A DNA stretch of 64,000 nucleotides from Maribacter sp. 1_MG-2023. GTDB taxonomy: Bacteria; Bacteroidota; Bacteroidia; Flavobacteriales; Flavobacteriaceae. The notes beneath the pieces are model-generated. The model was not told the DNA's origin, did not search any database, and saw only the letters and a program-made list of their open reading frames with translations. Within the stretch, counting starts at the first letter, position 1. Every line of letters begins with the position of its first letter. The stretch is taken from NCBI RefSeq assembly GCF_030547005.1, contig NZ_JAUOPN010000012.1, forward strand, positions 62,001 to 126,000, in the 5' to 3' direction. A program made the translations under genes and the position numbers. Shown here piece by piece: positions 51,969 to 62,377 of this stretch.

Positions 51969-54968
51969 CTAGAATGCTACCTGTTCTTTAATAGCAGTAA
52001 ATTGCCGTTGAAGATCTTTTAGACGCTCTACTTCTTCATTACCAGGTACTTTATCTGCACCTCCAACTATATAAGATAAATATGCAATTTGAGGCACTAG
52101 CATTTGCTGTGGATAAGCTCCTTCATCATTCTTGATTTCTTTTAATGTTTTTTCTAAAGAAGCTTTTTTGTCTCCTGTTGTTTTCTTGATTTCTTTCTCT
52201 AATTGCGATTGAAATTTTCTAGCCTCGGTCAGTAGCGCTAACACTTTGTTTTCAAAAACTAAATGTTCTTTTATAATTGTTTCATCGATACCTTCTTCAG
52301 CTAATCTTGGATCAACCAGAATTTCAAAAGGTTGCTCAAATGTTTCTTTACCTACTATAAGTTTTGCCGTGTAAGTTCCTGGCAATACTATTGGTCCATT
52401 TTTGTAGCTTCTAGATTCCTTGTCGCTCCACGCTCCTTTTTGGCGCATATCCCATTGAAATCTATTAATACCTTTTTTGGTTTCAAGCTTTGTATCAAAG
52501 TAACTAAAAGTCATACTAAGCCCCATGTTTTCAACTTCTTCCTTATTTGATTTAATCTTTGTAGAATCACTTAAAATAGAAGCGACAGACTGTTTGTTAG
52601 CGTTTAAAATTTCTAATTGCACCTCACTTTTAAGTTCCTTTGGCAAGTAATAATCAATTAATACTCCGGTTGAAGGATAGTCAGGAAAACCTTTTGCTCT
52701 TCTTGGTGTACGATATCTAATCGTATTATCTGGTTTGAACAAAACAGGAGTATCCGAAAGTGTCGCAATATCTGTATTTCTTAAGGAGGTAATATTATCT
52801 AATACCCAAAAACCACGTCCCATAGTACTTAAAACCAAATCTCCTCTTTTAATAATGATATCGGTAATTGGTGTTACCGGTAAATTTTGCTGAAAAGATT
52901 TCCAATCTTGGCCATCGTTTAAAGAAACGAACATGCCGTATTCAGTACCTGCATATAAGATTCCCGCCGTTTCAGGGTCTTCACGTAATACTTTAGCGGT
53001 ATAGTCAGACGGAATTCCGTTTGTAGCAGTACTCAATAATTCCCATGTTTTACCATAATCTGCCGTTTTATAGAAATATGGGGTAGTATCACCTAATAAA
53101 TGTCTATCTACAGATATATATGCTGTCGCAGGATTAAATTGAGAAGGTTCAATAGACTCCACTCTACCACCTTTAGGCATTTTCTTAGGCGTTACGGTCG
53201 TCCAAGTTTGTCCGCCATCTTGAGTCAAAGAAACCACACCATCATTTGATCCTGTCCAGATCAAATCTTTTTTGATTTTTGATTCTCTTATGGAATATAT
53301 AGTACTGTAATATTCTTCACCTGTAATATCTCTGGTAATCGGACTGCCGGAAATCACTTGCTTATCAGCTTCAAAAGCTGTTAAATCAGGAGAAATGGTT
53401 TCCCAAATAACTCCGTCATTTCTTGTTTTATGCACAAATTGAGACCCCATATAAACAACATCTGGATCATGTGGTGAAACATGAACAGGAGCTACACGCT
53501 GAAAACGATATTTTAAATCTTTAGGATTATGACCGTAAATATTAGAAGCACCAATAGAATATTCCCTACCTACTCCGGTAATTTTGTTATAAACGCTAAA
53601 GCGACCTTTACAGTTGTTATAAACGATATTATGATTGCCCGGTTTTGGTATTGACGGACCAGTTTCACAACCACCCACCTCAATCATAACTTGAGTACCC
53701 TGAGCAGAAGTTCCACTAGGTGCTGAACTTGGTATCGCTATGGTGGTATTATCTTGCTGAGCACCATAGATCCAATAAGGATATTGATCATCGACAGAAA
53801 CTTGGTATATTTCTGCTGTTGGTTGATTGAATTGCGATGACCATGTTTTACCACCATTATGAGAAACATTAGCACCACCATCGTTACATTGAATTAATAA
53901 ATCTGGATTATTAGGGTTTAACCATATATCATGATTATCACCGTGTGGAACCGACATCGTTGTCCAATTTTTTCCGCCATCGGTAGATTTTAATAATGGG
54001 TTGGCATTTGAATACACTATATCAGGATTGGTAGGGTCTAATTCTATATTAATATAATAGAAAGGTCTATTGACCAACCCTTTATGATTAGATGTCTGTA
54101 CAAAAGTCTTACCTTGATCTACAGATTTGTATACACCGCCTTGATCACCAGGTGCTTCAATTACAGCATAAAGAATACTTGAATCAATAGCAGAAACGGC
54201 TAAATCTATTTTACCTATTAATCCTTGCGGTAAACCTGTTTCTAGTTTAATCCAGTCTTTACCACCATTTACAGACTTATAAATACCGCCTTCTTTGTTT
54301 TCTCCTCCAGATATGATAGTCCAAGGTGTACGTTGTGCTTTCCAAGCAGCAGCATAAACAACATTAGGGTTTCCGGGTAATAGCTCTAAATCTGCAAATC
54401 CGGTTGTGTTAGATATGTGTAGCATCTTTTCCCAAGTAACACCACCATCAATCGTTTTATAGATACCACGTTCTTCATTTGCTTTGAACGCATCGCCAAT
54501 TGCTGCAACCCAAACTATATTACTATTGGTAGGGTCAATTTCTACAGCTCCAATTTGTCCTGCTTTTGCTAATCCGATATGATCCCAGGTTTTTCCGGCG
54601 TCTATAGATTTATAAACTCCTTTACCACTAATAATATTACTACGAAGTCCGTCAGAACCAGTTCCAACATAAACGATATTAGGGTCATTGACGGCAACTT
54701 CAATACCACCAATAGAGGCCGTATCAAAAAAACCGTCAGAAACATTGTTCCAAGATGTACCATAATCATCGGTTTTCCATACTCCAGCACCAGAAGCGCC
54801 TAGGTAAAAAGTACCCGGTAAAACAGGTGTACCGGTAACAGTGGTAACACGACCACCTCGTGACGGACCAATAGTACGATACTCCAATGCTGAAAAATCT
54901 TGAGAAAAAAGGGATGAAGAAATGCATACAAACGATGCAACGGTTAGGTAACGAAAGAACGATTTCAT
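51969..54968 (-). CDS. Large secreted sortilin/VPS10-like BNR-repeat protein
   Basis: 999 residues with a signal peptide (1-22, SSLFS-QD). Residues 25-720 form a ten-bladed-type beta-propeller with many BNR/Asp-box units (SxDxGxTW: KTDDYGTSW, SIDAGKTW, STDGGKNW and others). The C-terminal 250 residues begin with an FnIII-like strand region and end in a coiled coil (EKEIKKTTGDKKASL). Families called glycosyl hydrolase or sortilin-related have this layout, but no sialidase catalytic Arg triad is evident, so enzyme activity is doubtful. Secreted, possibly adhesive; a single gene. Confidence 0.87.
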   Translation of the reverse strand: MKSFFRYLTVASFVCISSSLFSQDFSALEYRTIGPSRGGRVTTVTGTPVLPGTFYLGASGAGVWKTDDYGTSWNNVSDGFFDTASIGGIEVAVNDPNIVYVGTGSDGLRSNIISGKGVYKSIDAGKTWDHIGLAKAGQIGAVEIDPTNSNIVWVAAIGDAFKANEERGIYKTIDGGVTWEKMLHISNTTGFADLELLPGNPNVVYAAAWKAQRTPWTIISGGENKEGGIYKSVNGGKDWIKLETGLPQGLIGKIDLAVSAIDSSILYAVIEAPGDQGGVYKSVDQGKTFVQTSNHKGLVNRPFYYINIELDPTNPDIVYSNANPLLKSTDGGKNWTTMSVPHGDNHDIWLNPNNPDLLIQCNDGGANVSHNGGKTWSSQFNQPTAEIYQVSVDDQYPYWIYGAQQDNTTIAIPSSAPSGTSAQGTQVMIEVGGCETGPSIPKPGNHNIVYNNCKGRFSVYNKITGVGREYSIGASNIYGHNPKDLKYRFQRVAPVHVSPHDPDVVYMGSQFVHKTRNDGVIWETISPDLTAFEADKQVISGSPITRDITGEEYYSTIYSIRESKIKKDLIWTGSNDGVVSLTQDGGQTWTTVTPKKMPKGGRVESIEPSQFNPATAYISVDRHLLGDTTPYFYKTADYGKTWELLSTATNGIPSDYTAKVLREDPETAGILYAGTEYGMFVSLNDGQDWKSFQQNLPVTPITDIIIKRGDLVLSTMGRGFWVLDNITSLRNTDIATLSDTPVLFKPDNTIRYRTPRRAKGFPDYPSTGVLIDYYLPKELKSEVQLEILNANKQSVASILSDSTKIKSNKEEVENMGLSMTFSYFDTKLETKKGINRFQWDMRQKGAWSDKESRSYKNGPIVLPGTYTAKLIVGKETFEQPFEILVDPRLAEEGIDETIIKEHLVFENKVLALLTEARKFQSQLEKEIKKTTGDKKASLEKTLKEIKNDEGAYPQQMLVPQIAYLSYIVGGADKVPGNEEVERLKDLQRQFTAIKEQVAF

Positions 54969-55137
54969 TTAGGTTTGAATAATAGTTTGGTTAAGACCTA
55001 AAGTTACTTAAACCATTATGCAAAACATACGTTCAAGATGATTTTTGCGATTTTCTTAATATGACCATTACATATTGAGGTTTGATCTAATCTCGTTGCA
55101 GAAATTTATATAATATACTGTTATGATAGTGTATTAT

Positions 55138-55974
55138 CTACTTGTCAGTATCTTTAAGCTTATCATTTTCCCAAATGCCACTTATGACAGAGCCTTCTTT
55201 CTTGTGAAAAATACCTTTGCCATTTCGCTTGTCGTTTTTCCACTGTCCTTTATATTTTTCACCGTTAGGCCAAAAATAAGTGCCTTCACCATTTCGCAAG
55301 TCATCTTTGTAACTACCAATGTAATATTCACCATCAGGCCAGTAAAATGTTCCATTGCCCTCGCGTAGATTGTCTTTCCATTCACCTTCGTACCTACTAC
55401 CCGTTTCAAGTACGGCAATACCAACACCATTGGCTTTATTATTTTTTACCTGCCCAACATAATGCAAATCAGTACCTTTTTTACTAGTAAAACTAAGGTA
55501 TTCACCAAACGATTTGTTATTAAGCTGCTTTCGCATATTACTTAACTGAACGCGGGCTTTTTCTAATGCAAAACTTAAAGAATCGATACTTCTAATTTCA
55601 CTTTGCGCAACTGGGTCAATAGCAATTGAATCGATGGAAGTTTTTTCGGTTTCCTTATCAGTAGCATTTACAATATTGTTTTGCATTAACTTTTGAGCAA
55701 GAGCAATACGTAATGGAATAACAGCGTTCAACTCTTCGTGATTTTGAAGTGTAGTATTGTAAGATTCAATAGCTTTATTATAATCACCTTTCATTAAAAC
55801 AGAGTCGATTGCAACTAACTCCTTATTGCCGGTTACAAGAACATCTAACTCCTTTTTTGCCTTGCTACTCTCTCCTATTTCATTTTGAAGCGTACTTGAC
55901 TTGATACCAAAATAAATTGCCAATGCGGATATGATGGCTAACAGACCGTACAATGTTACATCTCTTTTTTTCAT
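55138..55974 (-). CDS. MORN-repeat protein with N-terminal membrane anchor
   Basis: 278 residues. One membrane helix near 9-25, a coiled-coil/linker part to about 165, then four to five MORN units of 23 residues (YEGEWKDNLREGNGTFYWP, YIGSYKDDLRNGEGTYFWP and others; landmarks EWKDNLREGNG and DDLRNGEG) to the end. MORN repeats bind lipids or act as scaffolds. Last gene of a three-gene envelope cluster with the DUF2490 protein and a 652-residue exported protein. Confidence 0.85.
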   Translation of the reverse strand: MKKRDVTLYGLLAIISALAIYFGIKSSTLQNEIGESSKAKKELDVLVTGNKELVAIDSVLMKGDYNKAIESYNTTLQNHEELNAVIPLRIALAQKLMQNNIVNATDKETEKTSIDSIAIDPVAQSEIRSIDSLSFALEKARVQLSNMRKQLNNKSFGEYLSFTSKKGTDLHYVGQVKNNKANGVGIAVLETGSRYEGEWKDNLREGNGTFYWPDGEYYIGSYKDDLRNGEGTYFWPNGEKYKGQWKNDKRNGKGIFHKKEGSVISGIWENDKLKDTDK

Positions 55975-55996
55975 AGTGTGTTTTTGCTCTATGGTA

Positions 55997-56830
55997 TTAA
56001 TCTGTTAAGTGAATTTCTGGAAGCTTGTTTTTTACCTTTCTGAAATCTGGAGAGAAATATACGTGAAAACGCATCGCCCAACTTTGCTTGTAATATCCGC
56101 CGTTCTTTAGATCTTGACCTTGTGAATACATTGCACCGGCAGCAACGGTCAATCTTGGTGTAAGAATATAACCTAACGTTGTTGTTAATCGTAAATCTTC
56201 CATAGGACTATCGACAACGGCTTTTCCACTTTGCATAATTAATTCAGCCTCAGGTGCAACATATAATGTCTTAGGTTTTAGCTTGTGATCGTTCAACGGA
56301 ATTTTCATTCTAAACATATACCTCCATCGGTTTCTAAATATGTATTCACTATTCTCCACAAAACTTTGTGTCCAACGATGTTCAATACGAATACGGTGAT
56401 AAATCATCATACTAGCCAATGACTGCGCAAACTGATACTGATGCCAAATACGCCATTCAGGCACTAAATTTCGGTCCGTAGAGGTTTCGTCTGTATTGAA
56501 GTTTAAACGTAATACTCCGCCTAAACGAACATTAAAATATTTCGAGTGTATATATCCAATGGCATGTCTATTATAAACTTGAGCTACTTGCCCGAAAAAT
56601 GGTGTAGCTTCCGTTTCAAATAACCTAAGGTGTGTTTGTGCGTCCCAAAATAAGCGTTTGCTTATTCTAATATTCCCGTAAGTATTGATCCAGGTTTTGG
56701 TACCTAAATCTTTATACTTCGAATATTCTGGCAATTCTACTGCTTCCTTTTCTTGCGCTAATCCTTGAAAAAATAAGGCGAAAAGCATTAAAAAAGAAAG
56801 CTTTACGATATGTCTACGAAACGTTTTCAT
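55997..56830 (-). CDS. DUF2490-family outer-membrane beta-barrel protein
   Basis: 277 residues with a signal peptide (about 1-25, GLAQ-EK). Alternating strands with aromatic girdles and the segment RIWHQYQFAQ ... IYHRIRIEHRW are typical of DUF2490, predicted to be an outer-membrane barrel of about 10-12 strands. Transport or scaffold role unknown. Three bases separate it from the 652-residue gene upstream, so they are cotranscribed. Confidence 0.82.
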   Translation of the reverse strand: MKTFRRHIVKLSFLMLFALFFQGLAQEKEAVELPEYSKYKDLGTKTWINTYGNIRISKRLFWDAQTHLRLFETEATPFFGQVAQVYNRHAIGYIHSKYFNVRLGGVLRLNFNTDETSTDRNLVPEWRIWHQYQFAQSLASMMIYHRIRIEHRWTQSFVENSEYIFRNRWRYMFRMKIPLNDHKLKPKTLYVAPEAELIMQSGKAVVDSPMEDLRLTTTLGYILTPRLTVAAGAMYSQGQDLKNGGYYKQSWAMRFHVYFSPDFRKVKNKLPEIHLTD

Positions 56831-56833
56831 AGG

Positions 56834-58792
56834 TTATTGCTTTGTAGTGTTTTGTACATTCAACATCTCTAATACGGTAACAGGGTCTCTTTCTTTTTTG
56901 AGCTTTCGTTCCAGCTTTTTGGTGTCTTGATTTTTAAGTTCTAGAACCTTTTTGTACGTAGCCGTAATAGTGTTGTTTAAATCTTCAATAGTCTCACATG
57001 ATATATGTTGTTCTATTTCAGTTAAGAAGTAAGGTTCTAAAATTTTGGAGTAAGCTGAAGTGATTTTCTTTTTAATATCCTCATCCATCAATGTTGCCAT
57101 AAACGGATTCCATATACGATCGGTATAACTTTCTTTTATAGCCGTATGGTATACTGGCATTTGCGAAATTGTTCTTGATAAATCGTTTAAATTGTCAAGA
57201 CATCCAACCGTATTTCTAGCAGCAGCTAATCTGTTTTGAGCAGATTTTACTTTTGAGTAATCGTTCAACGTAGTACTAGCAAAAAGTTTAATCTGATGTA
57301 AAGAATTGGCATATTTTAGTGAAATACTATCGTTTATCGCTTCAATAAAAGTTACTAATAAATCGTTCTGTGATATGATTTCTTCTTCTAAACTCGCTAA
57401 CTCATTCTGCCGTTTTTCCTGAGCCAGCGATTCCTTTACTTCATTCGCAATAGCTAATATTCCGTCATAACCCATTTTAGCAACGGCTTCAATATTCTCG
57501 ATATTTGAATTTTCGAAATTGATTAAAGCGGTAGATGGAATCGAATACAATTTAGATGCTTCAACACTATCTATTTTGATTTTAATATCCATTTCAGATC
57601 TTGGCATTCCGGTAGGAAACACATGGTTTACTAGTTGCTCTGGCGATGTATATTCTAAAATTTTTAAAGAATCATAACTTACAATTTCTTGAATAGGTTT
57701 TAAGAAATTTTCCTTCAATTGAAGTACCGTATTATATTGATATGCTGTATTATTATCGGATAATTTTAGGATATTCAATTGTGAATTATGCAAGATAGAT
57801 TCGCTTAACTCATGTGCTTTTTTATAATAAGATACAATACTATCAACTTTAGTAACCTCTAATGAATCAAGAGGGTAATAAGGAACCTTAACTTTCAACT
57901 CTGGTAGAAACTTTGATTTACCCAATTCAGATAATATCTCATCTACTTCTTGATAACGTGCTGCATTTTGTTTTAAAAGTTCTGGTAGACTATTATGATG
58001 AAGAATATCAACATCTACTTGCGAAAGTTGAATTTCTAAAGCTTTAATATAACCCGCATTTAGATTGATGATTTTAGTTTGACCGTTATACCCTTCATAA
58101 GCCTTTATAGTTTTATGATCACTTTCATCATCTACTCTAATAGACTGTAATAGACCATCTTTAAAATACCAACTTTCAGATTGGTCCATACCATTAGAAG
58201 GAAACAACGACCACTCGTCATGCGCCAAACCATCACGCAGAAATCTACCTACAAGTGTATAGTTTTCATTATTGATACTAAAGTTTTGCTGTGGTACACC
58301 GTTATCGAAAGAGATAACACTTTTAAATAAGGTCTTAGATATCTCAGAATTTTCTATTTCTTCTTCTAAAATAGTCCATTTACCATTGGGCTTGCCCATT
58401 TTAATTTTACCAATAGCAGATTTCTGAATTCCACTAACTAGAACACGGTATTGATAATCTATTACTTCAGACTGACTTTTAGAATTGAATTCTCCGAATT
58501 GAAATTTCCATGGTCCGTTAGCAGTACCGTTTACGAAAGAACCCTTAAATTGAAACGAATAATCTTGCTTCTCTAAGAGCTCTTGAAGATTGGAACGTAA
58601 TACTGTAAAATCGCCATCAAGAACAGTGTCGTTCTCAACAAGTTTGTAAGAGTAAGTTGCTTTACCGTCATACTTACCTATTTGTAAAGGTCCGTTATAC
58701 GTTTGAGTTTCTTGAGCATTCATTGGAATAGAAATTCCGACGATAATAAATGCAAGAAATTGTAGTAATACTTTGGTAGTTAGCCTAATCAT
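56834..58792 (-). CDS. Exported protein with MORN/YwqK-like repeats and a long helical region, function unknown
   Basis: 652 residues with a signal peptide (about 1-26, cleavage NAQ-ET). Residues 30-240 hold repeated units such as IGKYDGKATYSY, FVNGTANGPWKFQF, KMGKPNGKWTI and FLRDGLAHDEW, resembling YwqK/MORN repeats. Residues 240-652 are mostly helical, with little Gly and many Leu, Lys, Glu and Ser, and probably coiled coils. First gene of the envelope cluster. I cannot assign a role. Confidence 0.75.
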   Translation of the reverse strand: MIRLTTKVLLQFLAFIIVGISIPMNAQETQTYNGPLQIGKYDGKATYSYKLVENDTVLDGDFTVLRSNLQELLEKQDYSFQFKGSFVNGTANGPWKFQFGEFNSKSQSEVIDYQYRVLVSGIQKSAIGKIKMGKPNGKWTILEEEIENSEISKTLFKSVISFDNGVPQQNFSINNENYTLVGRFLRDGLAHDEWSLFPSNGMDQSESWYFKDGLLQSIRVDDESDHKTIKAYEGYNGQTKIINLNAGYIKALEIQLSQVDVDILHHNSLPELLKQNAARYQEVDEILSELGKSKFLPELKVKVPYYPLDSLEVTKVDSIVSYYKKAHELSESILHNSQLNILKLSDNNTAYQYNTVLQLKENFLKPIQEIVSYDSLKILEYTSPEQLVNHVFPTGMPRSEMDIKIKIDSVEASKLYSIPSTALINFENSNIENIEAVAKMGYDGILAIANEVKESLAQEKRQNELASLEEEIISQNDLLVTFIEAINDSISLKYANSLHQIKLFASTTLNDYSKVKSAQNRLAAARNTVGCLDNLNDLSRTISQMPVYHTAIKESYTDRIWNPFMATLMDEDIKKKITSAYSKILEPYFLTEIEQHISCETIEDLNNTITATYKKVLELKNQDTKKLERKLKKERDPVTVLEMLNVQNTTKQ

Positions 58793-58913
58793 TCCGCAAA
58801 AAAACGAAAATAGATTCAGACTAGTAAATTAGAAACGTATAAATTTTAACTTTTTATTAAACGTTTCTAAACAATTGAGAATGAAGCAATAAAAGCTTTT
58901 AAACGTTGTGATA

Positions 58914-60467
58914 TTACCAATCAATTGGGAAGTAATCCTTTAAAAATTTACCACACCAATGTTTGCCCGTATTGATACCGTCAAAAAGTGGATCCATTAC
59001 TCTAGCAGCACCATCAACAATATCTAAAGGCGGTTGAAAATCGTGTACTTCTTGCTTCTTCTTAGCCAATTCTGCAGGGTCTTCGTCAGTTACCCAACCC
59101 GTATCGACTGCATTCATGAAGATTCCGTCTTTTGCCAATTCACCAGCAGCAGTATGCGTTAACATGTTCAATGCAGCCTTCGCCATATTGGTATGTGGGT
59201 GACGAGATTCCTTGAAGAAACGGTGGAATTTACCCTCCATCGCAGTTACATTAATAATATGTTTCTGACCAGTGTTCTCTTTCTTCATCAACTCTGCCAA
59301 TCGATTACATAACACAAATGGTGCTACGGAATTCACCAACTGAACCTCAATCATTTCAGTGGTTTCTATCTCGCCTAATTTTAAACGCCAGCTGTTCGTT
59401 TTTCGTAAATCTACCTGTTGTAAATCGGCATCTAATTCACCCGTAGGGAATACTTCTTGCGCAACTAAGGCATTATCAAAACTATACGGAATTTGAGATA
59501 GTTTCGCAGAAGCTCGTAAACCGATACCAGGTTCTGGTCCGTGCCAAGTAACCGGCATGTTTTGATTTGGAGAAGCTTTAGAGCTGAATGATTTTAATTC
59601 ATCTAAACAACTTTCATGGTCGCTTAAAACCATTTGGGCAAACTTTGGCAATGAAGAAAACTCACGTTCTTCATTTTCCATTAAGTGATGGTAGAAACCT
59701 GCGGGTCTACGTACCGTTTGTGCCGCGTTGTTTATTAATATATCGAGCTTGTCATATTGCTGCTCAATAAAATTGCAGAATATTTCAACACTAGGGATGT
59801 GGCGTAAATCTAAACCGTGAATTTTAAGTCTATGCCCCCACTCCATAAAATCTTCCTCTTTAGAAAAACGAAGCGCAGAATCTACAGGGAAACGTGTGGT
59901 AGCTATAACGGTAGCTCCACCACGAAGTAACATTAACGTAATATGATAACCAATTTTTAAGCGAGATCCGGTAATAACCGCAACCTGACCTTTTACATTG
60001 GCATTCTGGAATCTTTTCGCATAATTGAAATCACCACAATCTGTACACATGGTGTCGTAAAAATGATGCAGCTTAGTAAACTCAGCCTTACAAACGTAAC
60101 AATTACGAGGTGTTGTTAGTTCTGGTAAATCTTTACTTGCCAATTCAGCAGCGGGTAGTAATTTTGGAGCAACAAATACATGAGCTTCACGTGCGCTTCT
60201 TATACCTGTTTCTTTACGAGCATGCTTATCGCGAACAGCTTGCTTTCTTTTTTCGTTACGTTTGGCATCCTTTACCCTTTTAGCGAACTCTTGCTTGTTT
60301 GGGCGAGATAATTGACCAGCAACTTTAATTAAGGCAATTCTTCTATCTTCAGGAATTTCAAATATTTGATTGGTATCTGTTACCAAACGATTTAAAATTT
60401 CAATACAACTTTCAATCTCAGTTAAATCGATTTCAGTTTCGTTCTCGTGTTGTTTATCCTTCATCAT
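58914..60467 (-). CDS. SDR oxidoreductase fused to a zinc-ribbon and basic N-terminal region
   Basis: 517 residues. Residues 1-115 are helical and Arg/Lys-rich. A zinc-ribbon follows with Cys123, Cys126, Cys141 and Cys144 (CYVC and CTDC). The SDR domain starts near 160 with TGSRLKIG at 166-173, then NNAAQT near 247, and a long insert near 270-345. At the place of the catalytic YxxxK the sequence reads TNMAK, so the Tyr is Thr; Ser/Thr in NVTAMEG precedes it. It may bind NAD(P) without classical SDR chemistry. RNA or nucleic-acid binding by the basic zinc-ribbon part is possible (inference). Confidence 0.85.
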   Translation of the reverse strand: MMKDKQHENETEIDLTEIESCIEILNRLVTDTNQIFEIPEDRRIALIKVAGQLSRPNKQEFAKRVKDAKRNEKRKQAVRDKHARKETGIRSAREAHVFVAPKLLPAAELASKDLPELTTPRNCYVCKAEFTKLHHFYDTMCTDCGDFNYAKRFQNANVKGQVAVITGSRLKIGYHITLMLLRGGATVIATTRFPVDSALRFSKEEDFMEWGHRLKIHGLDLRHIPSVEIFCNFIEQQYDKLDILINNAAQTVRRPAGFYHHLMENEEREFSSLPKFAQMVLSDHESCLDELKSFSSKASPNQNMPVTWHGPEPGIGLRASAKLSQIPYSFDNALVAQEVFPTGELDADLQQVDLRKTNSWRLKLGEIETTEMIEVQLVNSVAPFVLCNRLAELMKKENTGQKHIINVTAMEGKFHRFFKESRHPHTNMAKAALNMLTHTAAGELAKDGIFMNAVDTGWVTDEDPAELAKKKQEVHDFQPPLDIVDGAARVMDPLFDGINTGKHWCGKFLKDYFPIDW

Positions 60468-60483
60468 ACTACCTTAAAAAGGG

Positions 60484-60491
60484 CAAAAATA
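60484..60491 (-). promoter_or_regulatory. -7 promoter element of the zinc-ribbon SDR gene
   Basis: Minus-strand TATTTTTG fits TAnnTTTG, 17 bases before the start. Confidence 0.4.
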
Positions 60492-60501
60492 CTAACTATG
60501 A

Positions 60502-61803
60502 TTAAAGTACGGTAATACGCACTTTTTTCTTTTTTAATCTGGAGTTGTTTAACTCGTTTACAAGTTTATCTGATTTGCTTTTAGGCACTGCTACAAAAGC
60601 GCAATCTTGTTTTAGTTCAATGTCTCCTAATTCTTCTCTGTTCAAACCACCTTGTTTAAAGAAAAGTCCCGCAATATCACCTTTAGATATTTTATCTTTT
60701 CTACCACCAGAAATAAATAACGTTTCCCAAAAAGGGTCCCCTAACCTATTGGTTTTACCGATGCTAATTGGTTTTGAATTTGAAATAAACCCTGGTAACG
60801 ATTCTTGATCCCATTTTATAACATAGGCAGTTCCTGTTGCATTTACACGAGCAGTTCTACCATTACGATGCGTGAACTCTTCAATACGTTGTGGTAATTC
60901 GTAATGAATGATAAAATTTAATTCAGGAATATCAATACCTCTACCAGCTAAATCAGTTGCAACTAAAATACGACTGCTACCATTTCTAAATTTAATTAAA
61001 GCACGTTCGCGGTCTTTCTGTTCCATACCACCAGAAAAGCACTCATGTAGAATATTTTTCTGACTTAGAAACAAACTAACAGTTTCAATACTATCCTTTA
61101 AATTACAAAAGATAATACCTGGTTCTTCTCCAATATATTTTAAAAGTTGAACTAATGTTTTCAACTTATCTTTTTCTTCAGAGATAACTGTGCTAATGGT
61201 AAGTTTTGAAGGTGTATCTTTCTTAAGATAATTGATTCTTCTAGGGTTTTCCATTCCAACAAACTTGGGAATTTTAACAGCTTCCGTTGCAGAAGTAAGA
61301 ATACGCTTTTTAAGATTTGGTAAATCCGCAAGAATTTCAGTCATCTCCTCTTCAAATCCGACTTCTAAAGACTTATCGAATTCGTCAAGAATTAAAGTTT
61401 TAATATGCTCTTTGGTAAAACGATCTGCCATAAAATGGTCAAGAATTCTACCAGGTGTTCCAACTAAAATTGCAGGAGTATGTTTTAGCTCTATCTTATC
61501 TCTGGACATTGCCCTACCACCATAAATGGCATTCACTTTGAAACCAGTACCCATATTACGAATAACCTGTTCTATCTGAATAGCCAATTCGCGAGAAGGA
61601 ACTAAAATCAATACCTGAACTTCAGGATCGTTATGGTCCATAAAATCTAAAACCGGTAAAAGAAAAGCCAAAGTTTTTCCTGTACCGGTCGGAGAAAGTA
61701 AAATGGTATTATTCGATGATGAGATAGCATCTAACGCACTCTCTTGCATCGGATTTAACGCATCAATATTCAATTTTGATAAAATCTCTTTTTGATTTTT
61801 CAT
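60502..61803 (-). CDS. dbpA: DEAD-box RNA helicase with DbpA-like C-terminal domain
   Basis: 433 residues. Walker A SPTGTGKT at 37-44, PSRELA, TPGR, motif II DEFD instead of DEAD, SAT (LTSATEAV), and domain 2 with LAGRGID and HRNGRTAR. The last 75 residues (ISKGDIAGLFFKQGGLNREELGDIEL region; landmarks GDIAGLFFKQG and VPKSKSD) match the DbpA RNA-recognition-like domain that directs E. coli DbpA to 23S rRNA hairpin 92. A role in large-subunit ribosome assembly is likely. The symbol rests on that similarity. Confidence 0.85.
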   Translation of the reverse strand: MKNQKEILSKLNIDALNPMQESALDAISSSNNTILLSPTGTGKTLAFLLPVLDFMDHNDPEVQVLILVPSRELAIQIEQVIRNMGTGFKVNAIYGGRAMSRDKIELKHTPAILVGTPGRILDHFMADRFTKEHIKTLILDEFDKSLEVGFEEEMTEILADLPNLKKRILTSATEAVKIPKFVGMENPRRINYLKKDTPSKLTISTVISEEKDKLKTLVQLLKYIGEEPGIIFCNLKDSIETVSLFLSQKNILHECFSGGMEQKDRERALIKFRNGSSRILVATDLAGRGIDIPELNFIIHYELPQRIEEFTHRNGRTARVNATGTAYVIKWDQESLPGFISNSKPISIGKTNRLGDPFWETLFISGGRKDKISKGDIAGLFFKQGGLNREELGDIELKQDCAFVAVPKSKSDKLVNELNNSRLKKKKVRITVL

Positions 61804-61834
61804 GCGTTTTTGATAACCATTAATTTATATACGA

Positions 61835-62281
61835 TTATGCCTCTTGAAGGTCACGTTTCGATTTTCTGTACAAATAATTTGGGAAAATTGTTCTTTTCGC
61901 GAATCTGTTCAGCTTGTTAGAATTGATCATTTTCTGAAAAATAGGCTTCGTTACACCGAAGTACTCATACGTAGCACCATCAACGAAAGTAACTTCTAAA
62001 ACTAAACCATTATGCTGAAAATCAGCAACACCAGAGTTTATAGACTCGTTGTATACTTCTTTATTAGCTTCTTTGGTTTCAGGAGCGATACTTACCAAAA
62101 AGTGGTATCCGTCAATAATACGACGACTTTGAACTTCAGCTTCTTCTCTTTTTTCATCACCTTCTTGAAACTTGTCTGGGTGCCATTCTTTAACTAAGCC
62201 TCTATACGTGGACTTAAGTGCTTTAAGTTCAATCTCTTTTTCAACCCCGAAGAGTTTCTTGTATTCATTAATGCGCTTCAT
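61835..62281 (-). CDS. J-domain protein with C-terminal KTSC domain
   Basis: About 148 residues from the ATG at 62281; a TTG eight codons earlier is open but lies on the promoter. Residues 4-65 form a short J-domain with the WHPDK (HPD) motif that stimulates Hsp70. The C-terminal 60 residues (YEYFGVTKPIFQKM ... NRFAKRTIFPNYLYRK) resemble a KTSC domain. Probably a small Hsp70 co-chaperone adaptor in the cytoplasm. Confidence 0.85.
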   Translation of the reverse strand: MKRINEYKKLFGVEKEIELKALKSTYRGLVKEWHPDKFQEGDEKREEAEVQSRRIIDGYHFLVSIAPETKEANKEVYNESINSGVADFQHNGLVLEVTFVDGATYEYFGVTKPIFQKMINSNKLNRFAKRTIFPNYLYRKSKRDLQEA

Positions 62282-62302
62282 AATACAGCTTTTTTGCGGG
62301 TG

Positions 62303-62310
62303 CAAAACTA
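62303..62310 (-). promoter_or_regulatory. -7 promoter element of the J-domain protein
   Basis: Minus-strand TAGTTTTG fits TAnnTTTG. It overlaps the alternative TTG start at 62305 and so favours the ATG at 62281. Confidence 0.5.
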
Positions 62311-62377
62311 CATCTTTATTTTGACGTGAAAGCTTGAAATTCAGTAATAAAAGAAAAAAATAACCTCTCGTTGATAG

